Shown here piece by piece: positions 1-8,106 of a stretch of 64,000 bases of DNA. This DNA is from Aquamicrobium sp. LC103 (GTDB lineage Bacteria > Pseudomonadota > Alphaproteobacteria > Rhizobiales > Rhizobiaceae): the NCBI RefSeq assembly GCF_001014615.2, contig NZ_LBCQ02000008.1, forward strand, positions 1 to 64,000, in the 5' to 3' direction. The notes under the pieces were generated by a model. That model worked only from the letters and a program-made list of their open reading frames with translations. It was not told where the DNA came from and did no database searches. The position numbers were made by a program, and so were the translations under genes. The first letter of the stretch is position 1. Every line of letters begins with the position of its first letter.

Positions 1-2296
1 CCGTGTAGGTGAAGCCGTCGTTCAGCGTCGCGCTGCCGCCCGGCGTTGTCACCATGACATCGGCGGCACCAGCCGATCCGGCAGGTGTCACCGCCGTGAT
101 CTGCGTCGCAGTGACGGTATCGATCGCCGCCGGCACGGCGCCGAAGGTCACGGCCGTCGCGCCGGTCAGGTCCGTGCCGGTGATCGTTACCGACGTGCCG
201 CCTGCCATCGGGCCGGTATCCGGCGAAATGCCGGTGATCGTCGGTGCGTCTTGCCCAATCGTCACCGACACGTCAGCCGGCGGCGAACTGAACGGGCCTG
301 CCCCGCTCGAACTGTCGGTTGCGACAACTCTGAACGTGAATGTCCCTGCCGTGGTGGGCGTGCCGTTCAGGGTGCCGTCCGCTGCCAGCGTTAGCCCGGG
401 CACCATCGTTCCCGAAGGCTGGGCATAGGTATAGGGACTTGCGCCACCGCTCGCGCCGCCCGCAATCGACTGGCTGTAGGGGACACCCACGACGCCAGCG
501 GGTGGGTTGGTCGGTGCGTAGGCGATCATCGGAGGGGATACGGTGATCGTCACCGTCGCCGGCGAGGACGTACCCCCGGCATTGGTGGCGGTATAGGTGA
601 AGCTGTCGGTGCCGGCATAGCCGGGGGCCGGAGTATAGGTGATCGACATGCCAGTGGCGGTAGCAGTGCCGTTCGCGGGAGCCGTGCCCACGGCGACCGA
701 GCTGGCCGGCACGCCGGTTATGTTCAACGTGATCGGGTTGTTGCTGCTGCCGTAGGCTACCGTGGCAGAGACGGGATTTGCCGTTGGCCGCGAATTGTCG
801 ATTGTAAACGCTGCGGCCGCAGTGGCGACACCCGCATCGGCATAAACCTCGACATCGACGACGCCGCCCGGATGCGCCGGCACCTCCGCGAGAACCGTGT
901 TGTCATCAACGGGGGTGACGGCGATGGAGACAACACCGTCGAAATGAACGCTGGAGGCTCCGGTCAAACCGCTGCCCGTGATGGTGACGATCGTGCCGGG
1001 CGCGCCGGCGTTCGGCGAAATCGACGTGATCGTCGGTCCCGCTGCATCGTCATCCTGGATCGTGCCGACACCCTGGGCTCTTGCCACCGTCGCGCCGGTG
1101 ACGTTGGTGATGTTGACGAAGAAGGACTTGTCCGGCTCAGCGAGCGTGTCGCCGTTCACCGGCACGGTGAAACTCAAAGCCGTGTTACTCTGGCCCATGC
1201 TGAGGCCGGGACTGCTAACTGCCTGGTAGTCGATACCGGCAATCGCGGTGCCATCCGCCGTCGCGACATCGAAGGTCACCGATCTGAACTGCGGCAGAGG
1301 CTGGTTCAATTGTATGGTGAAGGTGGCCGGTGTGGCCCCGGAATCACCCTCGACAACAGTCACGTCATCGATCGACAGGAATAGCTCCACGGGAGCGTCA
1401 TAGGTGAAGGCGCCCGGTGCCGTGACGCTACCGCCGGGCGCGACCACCTCCACGTCGACCGGACCTTGCGCATGCGGCGACGTGTTGGCGGTGATTTGCG
1501 TGGCGCTGTCGACCACGAAGCTGAAGACCGGCTCTCCGCCGAAGTTGACGGCGGTTGCGCCGGTAAAGTTCGTGCCGCTGATAGTCACGCTTGTGCCGCC
1601 TTCGGCGGGGCCGGTATTCGGCGAGATGCTGGTAATCTCGGGAGCGGCGGTCGAGCCGCTGACCGTCAGCGTGAATGAACCTGTGTTGTAGTGTCCATAC
1701 TCGTTTGTCGCACGAACCGTGACAGGGAAGCTCCCGCCTTCCCCAGGGATTCCTGAAACCGTGCCGTCACTGGCGAGGGTGATGCCGCTCGGCAGACTTC
1801 CGGACTCCAGCGTATAAGTGTATGGGCTGCTGCCTCCCCATGCCATGATAGCCCCACTGTAGCTTTGCCCGACAACGGCTTCCGTCGAATCTGGAGGCTG
1901 TACGGAAATTCGCGGGAGGCTGAAGGCGAGATGGCAGGTTTCGGTGATGGTACCACGCCAGGTGTCAGCCGGAGAGTAATGGGAAACGGGGCAACCGCTC
2001 GGAGGCCCCCCAAGGGTCACGCCCGCGAATACGGCGATGTTGAACTCTACGAGAGTGCCGACCTCGACGGAACTGCCATAAGGTACGTTTCTGCTATTTG
2101 TCAGGTCATAAGCACTGACAAACGTGTCTCCGCGATCATCCCACGTGATGACTGCCTGTGCATATGCCGAAGTGGAAAAGCCAAGGCCGGCAAACAGAAG
2201 AGTGAGGAAGAACACGAGCCGGCATAAGGGCGAAGCCGCCCGACAGACCCTTTGCCCGACAGCGACAGAGCTCCAGCAGTCGTTTCGATAGGTCAT
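1..2296 (-). CDS. Secreted Ig-like repeat protein (IPT/TIG, Calx-beta, putative Ig), 3' end outside window
   Basis: The frame is open from an ATG at 2296 to the left edge, giving at least 765 residues and no stop. A GGGGGTG ribosome site precedes the ATG. A long signal peptide has a hydrophobic core at about residues 27-44 and a likely cut after AYA at 46. The mature part is built from repeats. A putative-Ig unit (about 135-215) is followed by an IPT/TIG domain starting near 217 (motif SISPNTGPAEGGTSVTISG). A Calx-beta-like segment (about 302-416, VVEGDSG and GTAIAGIDY) comes next, then a second TIG (about 418-486) and a cadherin-like unit (about 499-579, GTDSFTYTATN). A second putative-Ig unit (about 589-675) and a third TIG from about 677 end the visible part. 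Such modules are typical of extracellular adhesive or autotransported proteins. The export route and C-terminal anchor lie outside the window, so the role is inferred only at family level. Confidence 0.85.
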   Translation of the reverse strand, partial: MTYRNDCWSSVAVGQRVCRAASPLCRLVFFLTLLFAGLGFSTSAYAQAVITWDDRGDTFVSAYDLTNSRNVPYGSSVEVGTLVEFNIAVFAGVTLGGPPSGCPVSHYSPADTWRGTITETCHLAFSLPRISVQPPDSTEAVVGQSYSGAIMAWGGSSPYTYTLESGSLPSGITLASDGTVSGIPGEGGSFPVTVRATNEYGHYNTGSFTLTVSGSTAAPEITSISPNTGPAEGGTSVTISGTNFTGATAVNFGGEPVFSFVVDSATQITANTSPHAQGPVDVEVVAPGGSVTAPGAFTYDAPVELFLSIDDVTVVEGDSGATPATFTIQLNQPLPQFRSVTFDVATADGTAIAGIDYQAVSSPGLSMGQSNTALSFTVPVNGDTLAEPDKSFFVNITNVTGATVARAQGVGTIQDDDAAGPTITSISPNAGAPGTIVTITGSGLTGASSVHFDGVVSIAVTPVDDNTVLAEVPAHPGGVVDVEVYADAGVATAAAAFTIDNSRPTANPVSATVAYGSSNNPITLNITGVPASSVAVGTAPANGTATATGMSITYTPAPGYAGTDSFTYTATNAGGTSSPATVTITVSPPMIAYAPTNPPAGVVGVPYSQSIAGGASGGASPYTYAQPSGTMVPGLTLAADGTLNGTPTTAGTFTFRVVATDSSSGAGPFSSPPADVSVTIGQDAPTITGISPDTGPMAGGTSVTITGTDLTGATAVTFGAVPAAIDTVTATQITAVTPAGSAGAADVMVTTPGGSATLNDGFTYT

Positions 2297-2880
2297 GCTC
2301 ACCCCCGCCCGATATGAGCCGACCATCAGCACGGCCGACCGCTGTCCGATGCGGCGGGAAAGCGTTGCATGACCGGCCGGAGCGCTGCCTTTCACGACAT
2401 CGCTTCGGCCGATCCTCTCCAGACTCTACATCCCGGTCAGGCGAACCAGATCGCCTTGAGGGGGGATTTGTCAGTGCCGCATCGAATCCACGGCCAATTT
2501 AACTTTATGTCAATCGATAATCTACCGATCAATTCTATTGAATACTGACCAATTCTTGCAAAACGAACTTACTTATATCTTCATGCGACAGTTACGAAGT
2601 TTCATCCCGGCGAAGTACACGGACGCGGCGGGGAGCTCGATGCATGAATGCGCAGTGATTGCCAGAGGGATGATCGGATGGCACGTCAGACGGTAAGCGG
2701 CGGATCATGGACCGTATAGCTGTTATACAGCCTGCACGACCTACCAAAGCGACCGTGCGGCTTGCATGGCGAAGGATCGTGAACGCATCGTGCTTTCCAG
2801 GTCGCCATTCCGCTCCCGGCAAGGCCCGCCAAGCTATTTCTCAAGAACGATTGATCTGACAGTTCAAGTCGCGCAGCTCT
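2297..2880. other. Gene-free stretch, partly AT-rich
   Basis: This 584-base stretch separates the Ig-like repeat gene from the small membrane protein. Bases 2495-2585 are clearly AT-richer than the surroundings and carry CAATTCT twice, at 2530 and 2550, 20 bases apart, which could be a regulatory direct repeat. I find no convincing coding sequence. Short open frames on both strands here are rich in Arg, Pro and Ser and lack ribosome sites, which suggests chance frames. Confidence 0.5.
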
Positions 2881-3162
2881 TTACTCTGACGGCTGGCTCG
2901 CTTCCGGAGCAGTTGTCGCCGGAGGTGGCGTGCCGGTATCCGCCGGTGCCGAAGGCGAGACGTTGTCCTGTGCGGATGGCTGAGCGTCGGTATTACCGGT
3001 GGCGGGCGGTTGATTGGTCGTGTTTTCCTGGTCCAGGATCTGGTCAGTCTGGGTTTTAATCGCATCGCCGGTTTCCCTGCTTATCAGCCCATAAGAAACG
3101 GCTAGTCCAATGATTGCGGCGATGGCCGCGGCAACAAGGCCAGCTTTCAACTTGTTCGTCAT
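2881..3162 (-). CDS. Small membrane-anchored, Pro/Ala/Thr-rich hypothetical protein
   Basis: This is a 93-residue protein. Residues 1-6 are basic, residues 7-27 form one hydrophobic segment (LKAGLVAAAIAAIIGLAVSY), and the rest is a low-complexity tail rich in Pro, Gln, Thr, Ala and Asp. The arrangement suggests an inner-membrane anchor with a flexible periplasmic tail, or an uncleaved signal. A GGAG sequence lies about 11 bases upstream of the ATG. The composition is unlike the Arg-rich shadow frames nearby, which supports it as a real gene. I do not recognise the family. It is divergent from the RpiR-type regulator and shows no functional link with it. Confidence 0.6.
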   Translation of the reverse strand: MTNKLKAGLVAAAIAAIIGLAVSYGLISRETGDAIKTQTDQILDQENTTNQPPATGNTDAQPSAQDNVSPSAPADTGTPPPATTAPEASQPSE

Positions 3163-3415
3163 ACTATGGCAACTCCGGTTCGCCCGGCCCGCTCCAACTT
3201 TAATCCATGGAAGTTTATGCTGTCACCATTGGGCCTAAAGCCGCCATCGCAACCAGGCGGCTCATGTAAGGTGATGCGGTATCGACCGTTTCTAGGTACT
3301 TCCTGGCACCGGCCAGCGGCTCGATTCGACGAGGTTGACTGGTCGATCATCAATCTCCACAATCAAACAGGCACATGCTCGGGCCTGCCCGATGAAGAAG
3401 CCGCTCGGGATCTCC

Positions 3416-4300
3416 ATGAGACATCAAGCAAGCCTGATAGACCGCCTGCGCATGGAGCGGCAGCAACTCAATCGGGCCGACCGTGCTGTGGCCGACGCCG
3501 TCCTCGAAGACATCGAGGCCGCCACTCGGATTTCGATCAAGGAACTGGCATCACGCGCGAAGGTCAGCGAACCGACCGTCATTCGCTTTTCCCGTCGCAT
3601 GGGATGCGACGGATTTTCCGACTTCAAGATACGCCTCGCGCAGGATTATGCGATAGGGCGCATGTACATTGCCGCCGAACGCACAAGTCCCGCCGAAACC
3701 GGGCGCGAGGTGGCCGACCAGGTCTACGAGGCCACCAGCCAGGCGCTTGCCAGCGCCTTCGCGCAACGTGATCCCGCGGCGCTCGAAAAGGCCGCGGAAC
3801 TCATCCATCGCGGTCGCCGCATCTTCTGCTTCGGCGTCGGGGGCAGCTCCGCGAATGTTGCGCTTGAGGCGGAGAACCGGTTCTTCCGCCTGGACATCGC
3901 GGTCTCGGCGACAGCGGATTCCTACAAGCACAGGGTGATCGCCTCCACCGCGGATCCCCAGGATGTGCTGCTGATCTTTTCTGTGACCGGTAAGCCCCGT
4001 TCGCTGGTCGACAGCGCGGAGATCGCGGTGGAACTGGGGGCCTCCGTGGTCGCGGTGACCGACCCGACGAGTCCCTTGGCCGCCAAGGCAAACGTGGTGG
4101 TGCCGCTGGTCGCCTTCGATGAGGAAAAATTCTTCTACATGCCCAACCGAGGCCGCTACGGCCAGCTCTTCGTCCTTGACTGCCTCGCGACGCTGGTGGG
4201 CGCGTGGCGCCGCAACGCGGTTGCAAAGAAGCTGTGGCGCGCTCGCTCCAACCTCGTCTCCCTACATGGCAATACCGACAGCCAGCCGGTTGGAGATTAG
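3416..4300 (+). CDS. MurR/RpiR-family transcriptional regulator (HTH + SIS)
   Basis: This is a 294-residue regulator with the two-domain RpiR layout. An N-terminal helix-turn-helix spans about residues 20-65 (ISIKELASRAKVSEPTVIRF). A C-terminal SIS sugar-phosphate-type domain spans about 110-250 (FGVGGSSANVALEAENRFFR, then a DVLLIFSVTGKPRS stretch). SIS domains of this family bind phosphosugars or other small anionic ligands. Upstream in-frame starts exist at 3392 (ATG) and 3335 (TTG); none has a strong ribosome site. I chose 3416 because the family usually begins about here. The gene lies just upstream of the enolase/creatininase/ABC cluster on the same strand, and two matching palindromic elements flank the intervening gap, so it is the likely local regulator. 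Confidence 0.88.
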   Translation: MRHQASLIDRLRMERQQLNRADRAVADAVLEDIEAATRISIKELASRAKVSEPTVIRFSRRMGCDGFSDFKIRLAQDYAIGRMYIAAERTSPAETGREVADQVYEATSQALASAFAQRDPAALEKAAELIHRGRRIFCFGVGGSSANVALEAENRFFRLDIAVSATADSYKHRVIASTADPQDVLLIFSVTGKPRSLVDSAEIAVELGASVVAVTDPTSPLAAKANVVVPLVAFDEEKFFYMPNRGRYGQLFVLDCLATLVGAWRRNAVAKKLWRARSNLVSLHGNTDSQPVGD

Positions 4301-4313
4301 GTACTTTTCCTAC
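4301..4313. promoter_or_regulatory. Candidate RpiR operator, copy 1
   Basis: GTACTTTTCCTAC directly follows the regulator's stop codon. Its reverse complement, GTAGGAAAAGTAC, matches the element at 4486-4498 at 12 of 13 positions. The position next to a regulator gene and the near-identity suggest paired operator sites; binding is inferred. Confidence 0.5.
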
Positions 4314-4474
4314 ATTTTTCGTGGCGCTGGCCACAGGATCAGACATGACGCTAATGTCGAATCGCGCTGCGATCCTCTGGAAATTGCTACCTTCTTTCGA
4401 TTTTTAGCTGTGTTTGTGACTGAAACCGGTCGATTGGCGGGTCTGAAAAGGCCATGGACCCACGCTCCCGGTGG

Positions 4475-4503
4475 TTGACAGGTAAGTAGGAAAACTACAT
4501 TCT
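4475..4503 (+). promoter_or_regulatory. Candidate promoter with embedded RpiR operator, copy 2
   Basis: A perfect TTGACA (4475-4480) is followed by the imperfect palindrome GTAGGAAAACTAC (4486-4498; arms GTAG/CTAC), which would lie in the spacer of a promoter. The -10 is weak: TACATT at 4496 with a 15-base spacer, or CATTCT at 4498 with 17. An operator between -35 and -10 would let the regulator block the downstream enolase-creatininase-ABC operon. Confidence 0.5.
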
Positions 4504-4536
4504 GGCGATATAGCCTCCCTTTCATGGATCGCCAGA

Positions 4537-5685
4537 ATGCCGATTGCAGATAAGACCATCGTATCGTTCCGCTTTGACGAGGTGGTCGTTCCCGCCCATC
4601 CGGGTGTCATCAATTCCGATACGCTCGCCAAGCCGCTGCACATGCTGCCCGTTGGCGGAAAGGCGAGCTGGAGCGTGCAGTTCGATGAGTTGCCGAAGCT
4701 GATCCTGCGTATGACGCTGGCGGATGGAACGGTTGGCCTGGGCGAGTTCTATCGCGACCACGAATGGCCTCGCATCGAGGCGATTTGCGCGAACCTGTTG
4801 GGCAGCAAGATAACCGACTTTCCGCTGCAGCAACTGCCGTTGCCGCTTTGCCGCGAATATGACGGCTTCGAATGCGCGATCTGGGATGCCTTTGCGAAAT
4901 CGCTCGGTGTTCCGATGCACAATCTGCTGGGCGGCGCGGTCCGTGATCACGTAGCGGTCAGCGCGTGGTCGAGCCACCGCACCATGGACGAGGTCGGCCC
5001 CTGGGTGCGCCGCTATCGCGAACAGGGCTACGACGTCATCAAGTTCAAATGTGACCTCGAGGACGACGTCGCCGGCTGGTGTGCGCAGATCAAGGAGCAC
5101 GCGCCTGGCATGAAGGTCATCTTCGACCCGAACCAGCGCTGGGAGAATTCCGGCAATGCGCGCCGCATCATCCGCGAGCTCGAGACGGTCGGCAACGTGC
5201 TGCTTCTGGAAGATCCTCTGCCGCGCTGGATGATGCTGGACTTCGCCGAGTTGCGCCGCTTCTCTTCGATACCGATCGTGCTGCACGTCTCGCTGCCCTA
5301 CGTCTATCAAGGGCAGCGTCCCTATGAGGCGATCAACGCTCTCGCCCACAATGCGGTCGATGGATTCAATTTCAATGGTGGCCTCGCGGGCTTCCAGGCG
5401 CTCGATCACATAGCGGCGACCGCTGGGCTCTACTGTTGGCACGGTTCGGAGGTCGACCTCGGCATTCTCGAGGCCATGTATGTCCATCAGTCGGCGGCAG
5501 CCAGGAGCTGCGTCTGGCCCGGCGATATCTTCGGACGGATGATCCGCTCGCATGACCTGCTCGAGACGCCGCTGGCATTCGAACCGCCCCATGTCCGGGT
5601 GCCGGCGGAAGGGCCGGGCCTGGGCGTGAAGCTCGATGAGACGGCGCTCGCCCGCTTCCGCGTCGGCGAACGTGTCATCTCCTGA
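4537..5685 (+). CDS. Enolase-superfamily (mandelate racemase/muconate lactonizing type) enzyme
   Basis: This is a 382-residue protein with the usual capping domain (about 1-130) and barrel (about 135-370). Catalytic marks of the mandelate-racemase branch are visible: KFK at 169-171 (KxK), metal ligand D197 in FDPN, E225 in LLLEDP, and a probable Asp-His dyad D275/H302 (VDGFNFNGG and WHGSE). The position where mandelate racemase has its third metal ligand (Glu) appears to be H250 (IVLHVS), and there is no Lys in the second half of the barrel. Known members remove a proton alpha to a carboxylate to racemize, epimerize or dehydrate acids and sugar acids. The substrate here is unknown. It is the first gene of an operon with a creatininase-family protein 11 bases downstream and an oligopeptide-type importer. 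Confidence 0.85.
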   Translation: MPIADKTIVSFRFDEVVVPAHPGVINSDTLAKPLHMLPVGGKASWSVQFDELPKLILRMTLADGTVGLGEFYRDHEWPRIEAICANLLGSKITDFPLQQLPLPLCREYDGFECAIWDAFAKSLGVPMHNLLGGAVRDHVAVSAWSSHRTMDEVGPWVRRYREQGYDVIKFKCDLEDDVAGWCAQIKEHAPGMKVIFDPNQRWENSGNARRIIRELETVGNVLLLEDPLPRWMMLDFAELRRFSSIPIVLHVSLPYVYQGQRPYEAINALAHNAVDGFNFNGGLAGFQALDHIAATAGLYCWHGSEVDLGILEAMYVHQSAAARSCVWPGDIFGRMIRSHDLLETPLAFEPPHVRVPAEGPGLGVKLDETALARFRVGERVIS

Positions 5686-5696
5686 CGGGATCGCAG

Positions 5697-6458
5697 ATGC
5701 GCTGGGACAAGCTCACAACCGAGGAGTTCGCCGGGATCGACCGATCCACGCCGGTCGTCCTCAATATTGCCGCCGTCGAGCAGCACGGCCCGCATCTGGC
5801 CATCGACACCGATGTCGCGATCGGCGGCCATTTCCTCGATCGGGCGGAAGAGCGGCTGGGCGACAGGGTTCTCATCCTGCCCGCCGTCAAGGTCTGTTGC
5901 TCCGAACATCATATGGAGTTCGCGGGCACGCTCAGCGTGCGCCACGATACATTCCTCGCTTATGTCGGGGATATTCTGGAGAGCGTGGTCAGGCACGGTT
6001 TCCGCAATCTCGTCCTGTTCAACAGTCACGGCGGGAACCAGGCGATCGGTCAGGTCCTGCTCGAAACTTTCGGGGCTCGTCATCGCGATTGCCGGATAGC
6101 CCTGCTGACGTGGTGGAGGCTGGCGGCGCCGGAACTGGAGAAAATCCGTGAGAGCGACTTTGCAGGCGTCAATCACGCCTGCGAGTTCGAGACTTCGCTG
6201 ATGCTGGCCGCCGCGCCCGACGATGTGCGCACCGGGAAGATCGGCACCATGTCCTATTCGGCGACCTTCGATTGGGCGAACGCCGACATGATCCGTGCGA
6301 GTCGCGGGGCGCTGTTTCGCACAATGCATGCCATGTCGGGTGGAACCGGTGTTGTCGGCGATCCGTCGCTGGCTAGCGCGGAAAAGGGCGAACGCATCAC
6401 TCAGGCAGTGGTCGGCGAGCTTGTCAAGGTCGTCGAGACGCTGGCTGCCGGGGCTTGA
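5697..6458 (+). CDS. Creatininase-family amidohydrolase
   Basis: This is a 253-residue protein of the creatininase/MftE/ArfB family. The metal-binding motifs are present in order: EQHGPHLAIDTD (about 28-39), the NSHGGN motif (about 108-113), and HACEFETS (about 160-167) supplying the late Glu. Family members hydrolyse amide bonds of cyclic or formylated substrates using two metal ions. It sits 11 bases after the enolase-superfamily gene and 40 bases before the binding-protein gene, so it probably acts on the imported compound or its isomerized product. Length is normal for the family. No signal peptide is seen, so it should be cytoplasmic. Confidence 0.88.
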   Translation: MRWDKLTTEEFAGIDRSTPVVLNIAAVEQHGPHLAIDTDVAIGGHFLDRAEERLGDRVLILPAVKVCCSEHHMEFAGTLSVRHDTFLAYVGDILESVVRHGFRNLVLFNSHGGNQAIGQVLLETFGARHRDCRIALLTWWRLAAPELEKIRESDFAGVNHACEFETSLMLAAAPDDVRTGKIGTMSYSATFDWANADMIRASRGALFRTMHAMSGGTGVVGDPSLASAEKGERITQAVVGELVKVVETLAAGA

Positions 6459-6498
6459 GCCGGCAGGAAATCACCGCAACCAAAAAGGGGAAGAGATC

Positions 6499-8031
6499 AT
6501 GCTGAAGAAGATTACCGCCGTGGCGCTTGCAGGCGCCGCCATCCTGGTCGGAGGATTTACCGCCGCCTTCGCGCAGGAGCGTGGCGGCGTCATCAACGTG
6601 GCGACGATCGGCGAATTGAACACGCTCGATCCGATGATCGCCACCGGCGATCTGCTCGGCATGGTCACCCAGCATTTCTTCGAGACGCTCTATACGTTCG
6701 ATGCCAATTGGAACGTAACGCCCCTGCTTGCCGACGGGTTGCCGGAGGTTTCCGAGGACGGCAAGGTCCATACGATCAAGCTACGGCAGGGTGTGACCTT
6801 TCATGACGGGAGCGACATGACCTCGCAGGACGTGGTCGCCTCGCTGGAGCGCTGGTTCGAGGTGGCGTCCCGTGGTCAGCTCGTCGCCGACAAGCTCGAC
6901 AAGCTCGAGGCCGTGGACGACTTCACCGTCCGCATCTCGCTCACTGAACCCGTCGCCTCGCTGAACGCGCTGCTGGCGTTCAACAATTCGGCGGCCGTCA
7001 TTCTGCCTTCCGAGAAGATCGCCGACACGCTCAGCGAATATGTCGGCACCGGACCGTACATGATCAAGGAACGCCGGGTCGATCAGTATCTCCAGCTCGT
7101 CCGCTTCGAGGACTATGCCGCGCGCGAGGGCGAGCCCGACGGCTTCGGCGGCGCGCGCAAGCAATATCTCGATGAAATCCGGTTCGTGCCGGTGCCCGAT
7201 GCCAATACCCGCGTCGAAGGGGCGATCGCCGGCCAGTACGACTATGCCGATCTGTTGCCGGTGGAAGCCTATGATCGATTGGAAGGGCAGGGCAACACCG
7301 AGCCGCTGGTTCTCAATTCCTTCGGCTGGCCGATGTTCATCATGAACAACAAGGAAGGCGTCATGACCAACCATGGAGTGCGCAAGGCCATCCAGGCCGC
7401 GCTCAACTCCGAGGACATGCTTGCCGCCGCCTTCGGCAAGCCGGAATTCTACTCCGTCGACGGGGCGATGTATCCTGAGGGTTATCCTTGGCGTAACGGG
7501 GAGGGGTTGGAGGCCTACAATCAGGGCAATCCGGAAACTGCCAAGACCCTGGCCGAGGAGGCCGGGTATGACGGCTCGCCGATACGAATCCTCACCAGCC
7601 GCCAGTATGAGTTTCACTACAAGATGGCGCAGGTCGCCGCCGAATATCTGAAACTGGCCGGCTTCACCGTCGATCTGGGCGTCTTCGACTGGGCGACGCT
7701 GGTGCAGCGCCGCGCCGAACCTGGATTGTGGGACATCTTCATCACTCACAGCCCCTTCCTGCCCGACCCGGCGCTCATCGCGCCGCTGCCTGCTTCCTAT
7801 CCCGGCTGGTGGGCGAGCGAGGAGAAGGAACGTCTGTTCAGCGCGCTCAACACCGAGATGGACCTGGAGAAGCGGCAGGCCGTGTGGTCCGAGTTCCAGA
7901 AGCTGATCTACGACGAAGCGCCCTTCTACAAGGTCGGCGATTTCAGCGCTCTCGCTGCCAAGTCGCCGCGTCTTGAAGGGTTCACGCCGACGGCGTGGCC
8001 CTATTTCTGGAACGCGCATATCGCGCAGTAA
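6499..8031 (+). CDS. ABC transporter substrate-binding protein, oligopeptide/nickel (SBP_bac_5) family
   Basis: This is a 510-residue periplasmic binding protein. The ATG at 6499 has the ribosome site GGGGAAGAG just upstream and opens a clear signal peptide: KK at 3-4, hydrophobic to 24, cut after AFA at 25. The frame extends further upstream, but those residues overlap the creatininase gene and do not look like an export signal. The mature part has typical family phrases (DPMIATGDLLG, LADGLPEVSEDGK, LRQGVTFHDGSDMTSQDV). The family binds di- and oligopeptides, opines and other amides for import. It is followed by two permease and two ATPase genes, and it is separated from the first permease by a strong hairpin. 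Confidence 0.93.
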   Translation: MLKKITAVALAGAAILVGGFTAAFAQERGGVINVATIGELNTLDPMIATGDLLGMVTQHFFETLYTFDANWNVTPLLADGLPEVSEDGKVHTIKLRQGVTFHDGSDMTSQDVVASLERWFEVASRGQLVADKLDKLEAVDDFTVRISLTEPVASLNALLAFNNSAAVILPSEKIADTLSEYVGTGPYMIKERRVDQYLQLVRFEDYAAREGEPDGFGGARKQYLDEIRFVPVPDANTRVEGAIAGQYDYADLLPVEAYDRLEGQGNTEPLVLNSFGWPMFIMNNKEGVMTNHGVRKAIQAALNSEDMLAAAFGKPEFYSVDGAMYPEGYPWRNGEGLEAYNQGNPETAKTLAEEAGYDGSPIRILTSRQYEFHYKMAQVAAEYLKLAGFTVDLGVFDWATLVQRRAEPGLWDIFITHSPFLPDPALIAPLPASYPGWWASEEKERLFSALNTEMDLEKRQAVWSEFQKLIYDEAPFYKVGDFSALAAKSPRLEGFTPTAWPYFWNAHIAQ

Positions 8032-8041
8032 GTTGACACGG

Positions 8042-8080
8042 CAAGAACCGGGGGACGTCGCCGACGACCCCCGGCTCTTG
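8042..8080 (+). promoter_or_regulatory. Strong intercistronic hairpin after the binding-protein gene
   Basis: CAAGAACCGGGGG (8042-8054) pairs with CCCCCGGCTCTTG (8068-8080) with one G-U pair. The stem continues through CGTCG/CGACG after an A-A mismatch. It is not followed by a T-run, so it looks like an mRNA-stabilising or partial-attenuation element rather than a full terminator. Confidence 0.65.
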
Positions 8081-8106
8081 GTAAAATGACGGACAGGAGA
8101 CGATCG

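Noticed and set aside
9-2227. Several open frames on the + strand over the Ig-like repeat gene
   Set aside because: They are antisense to a continuous repeat protein with a signal peptide; their apparent Val/Ala-rich repeats are the mirror of the TIG repeats.
2592-2822. 76-codon open frame on the - strand
   Set aside because: Arg-rich, no ribosome site, no recognisable feature; looks like a chance frame.
4522-5592. 356-codon frame on the - strand
   Set aside because: Exactly antisense to the enolase-superfamily gene, which has conserved catalytic motifs.
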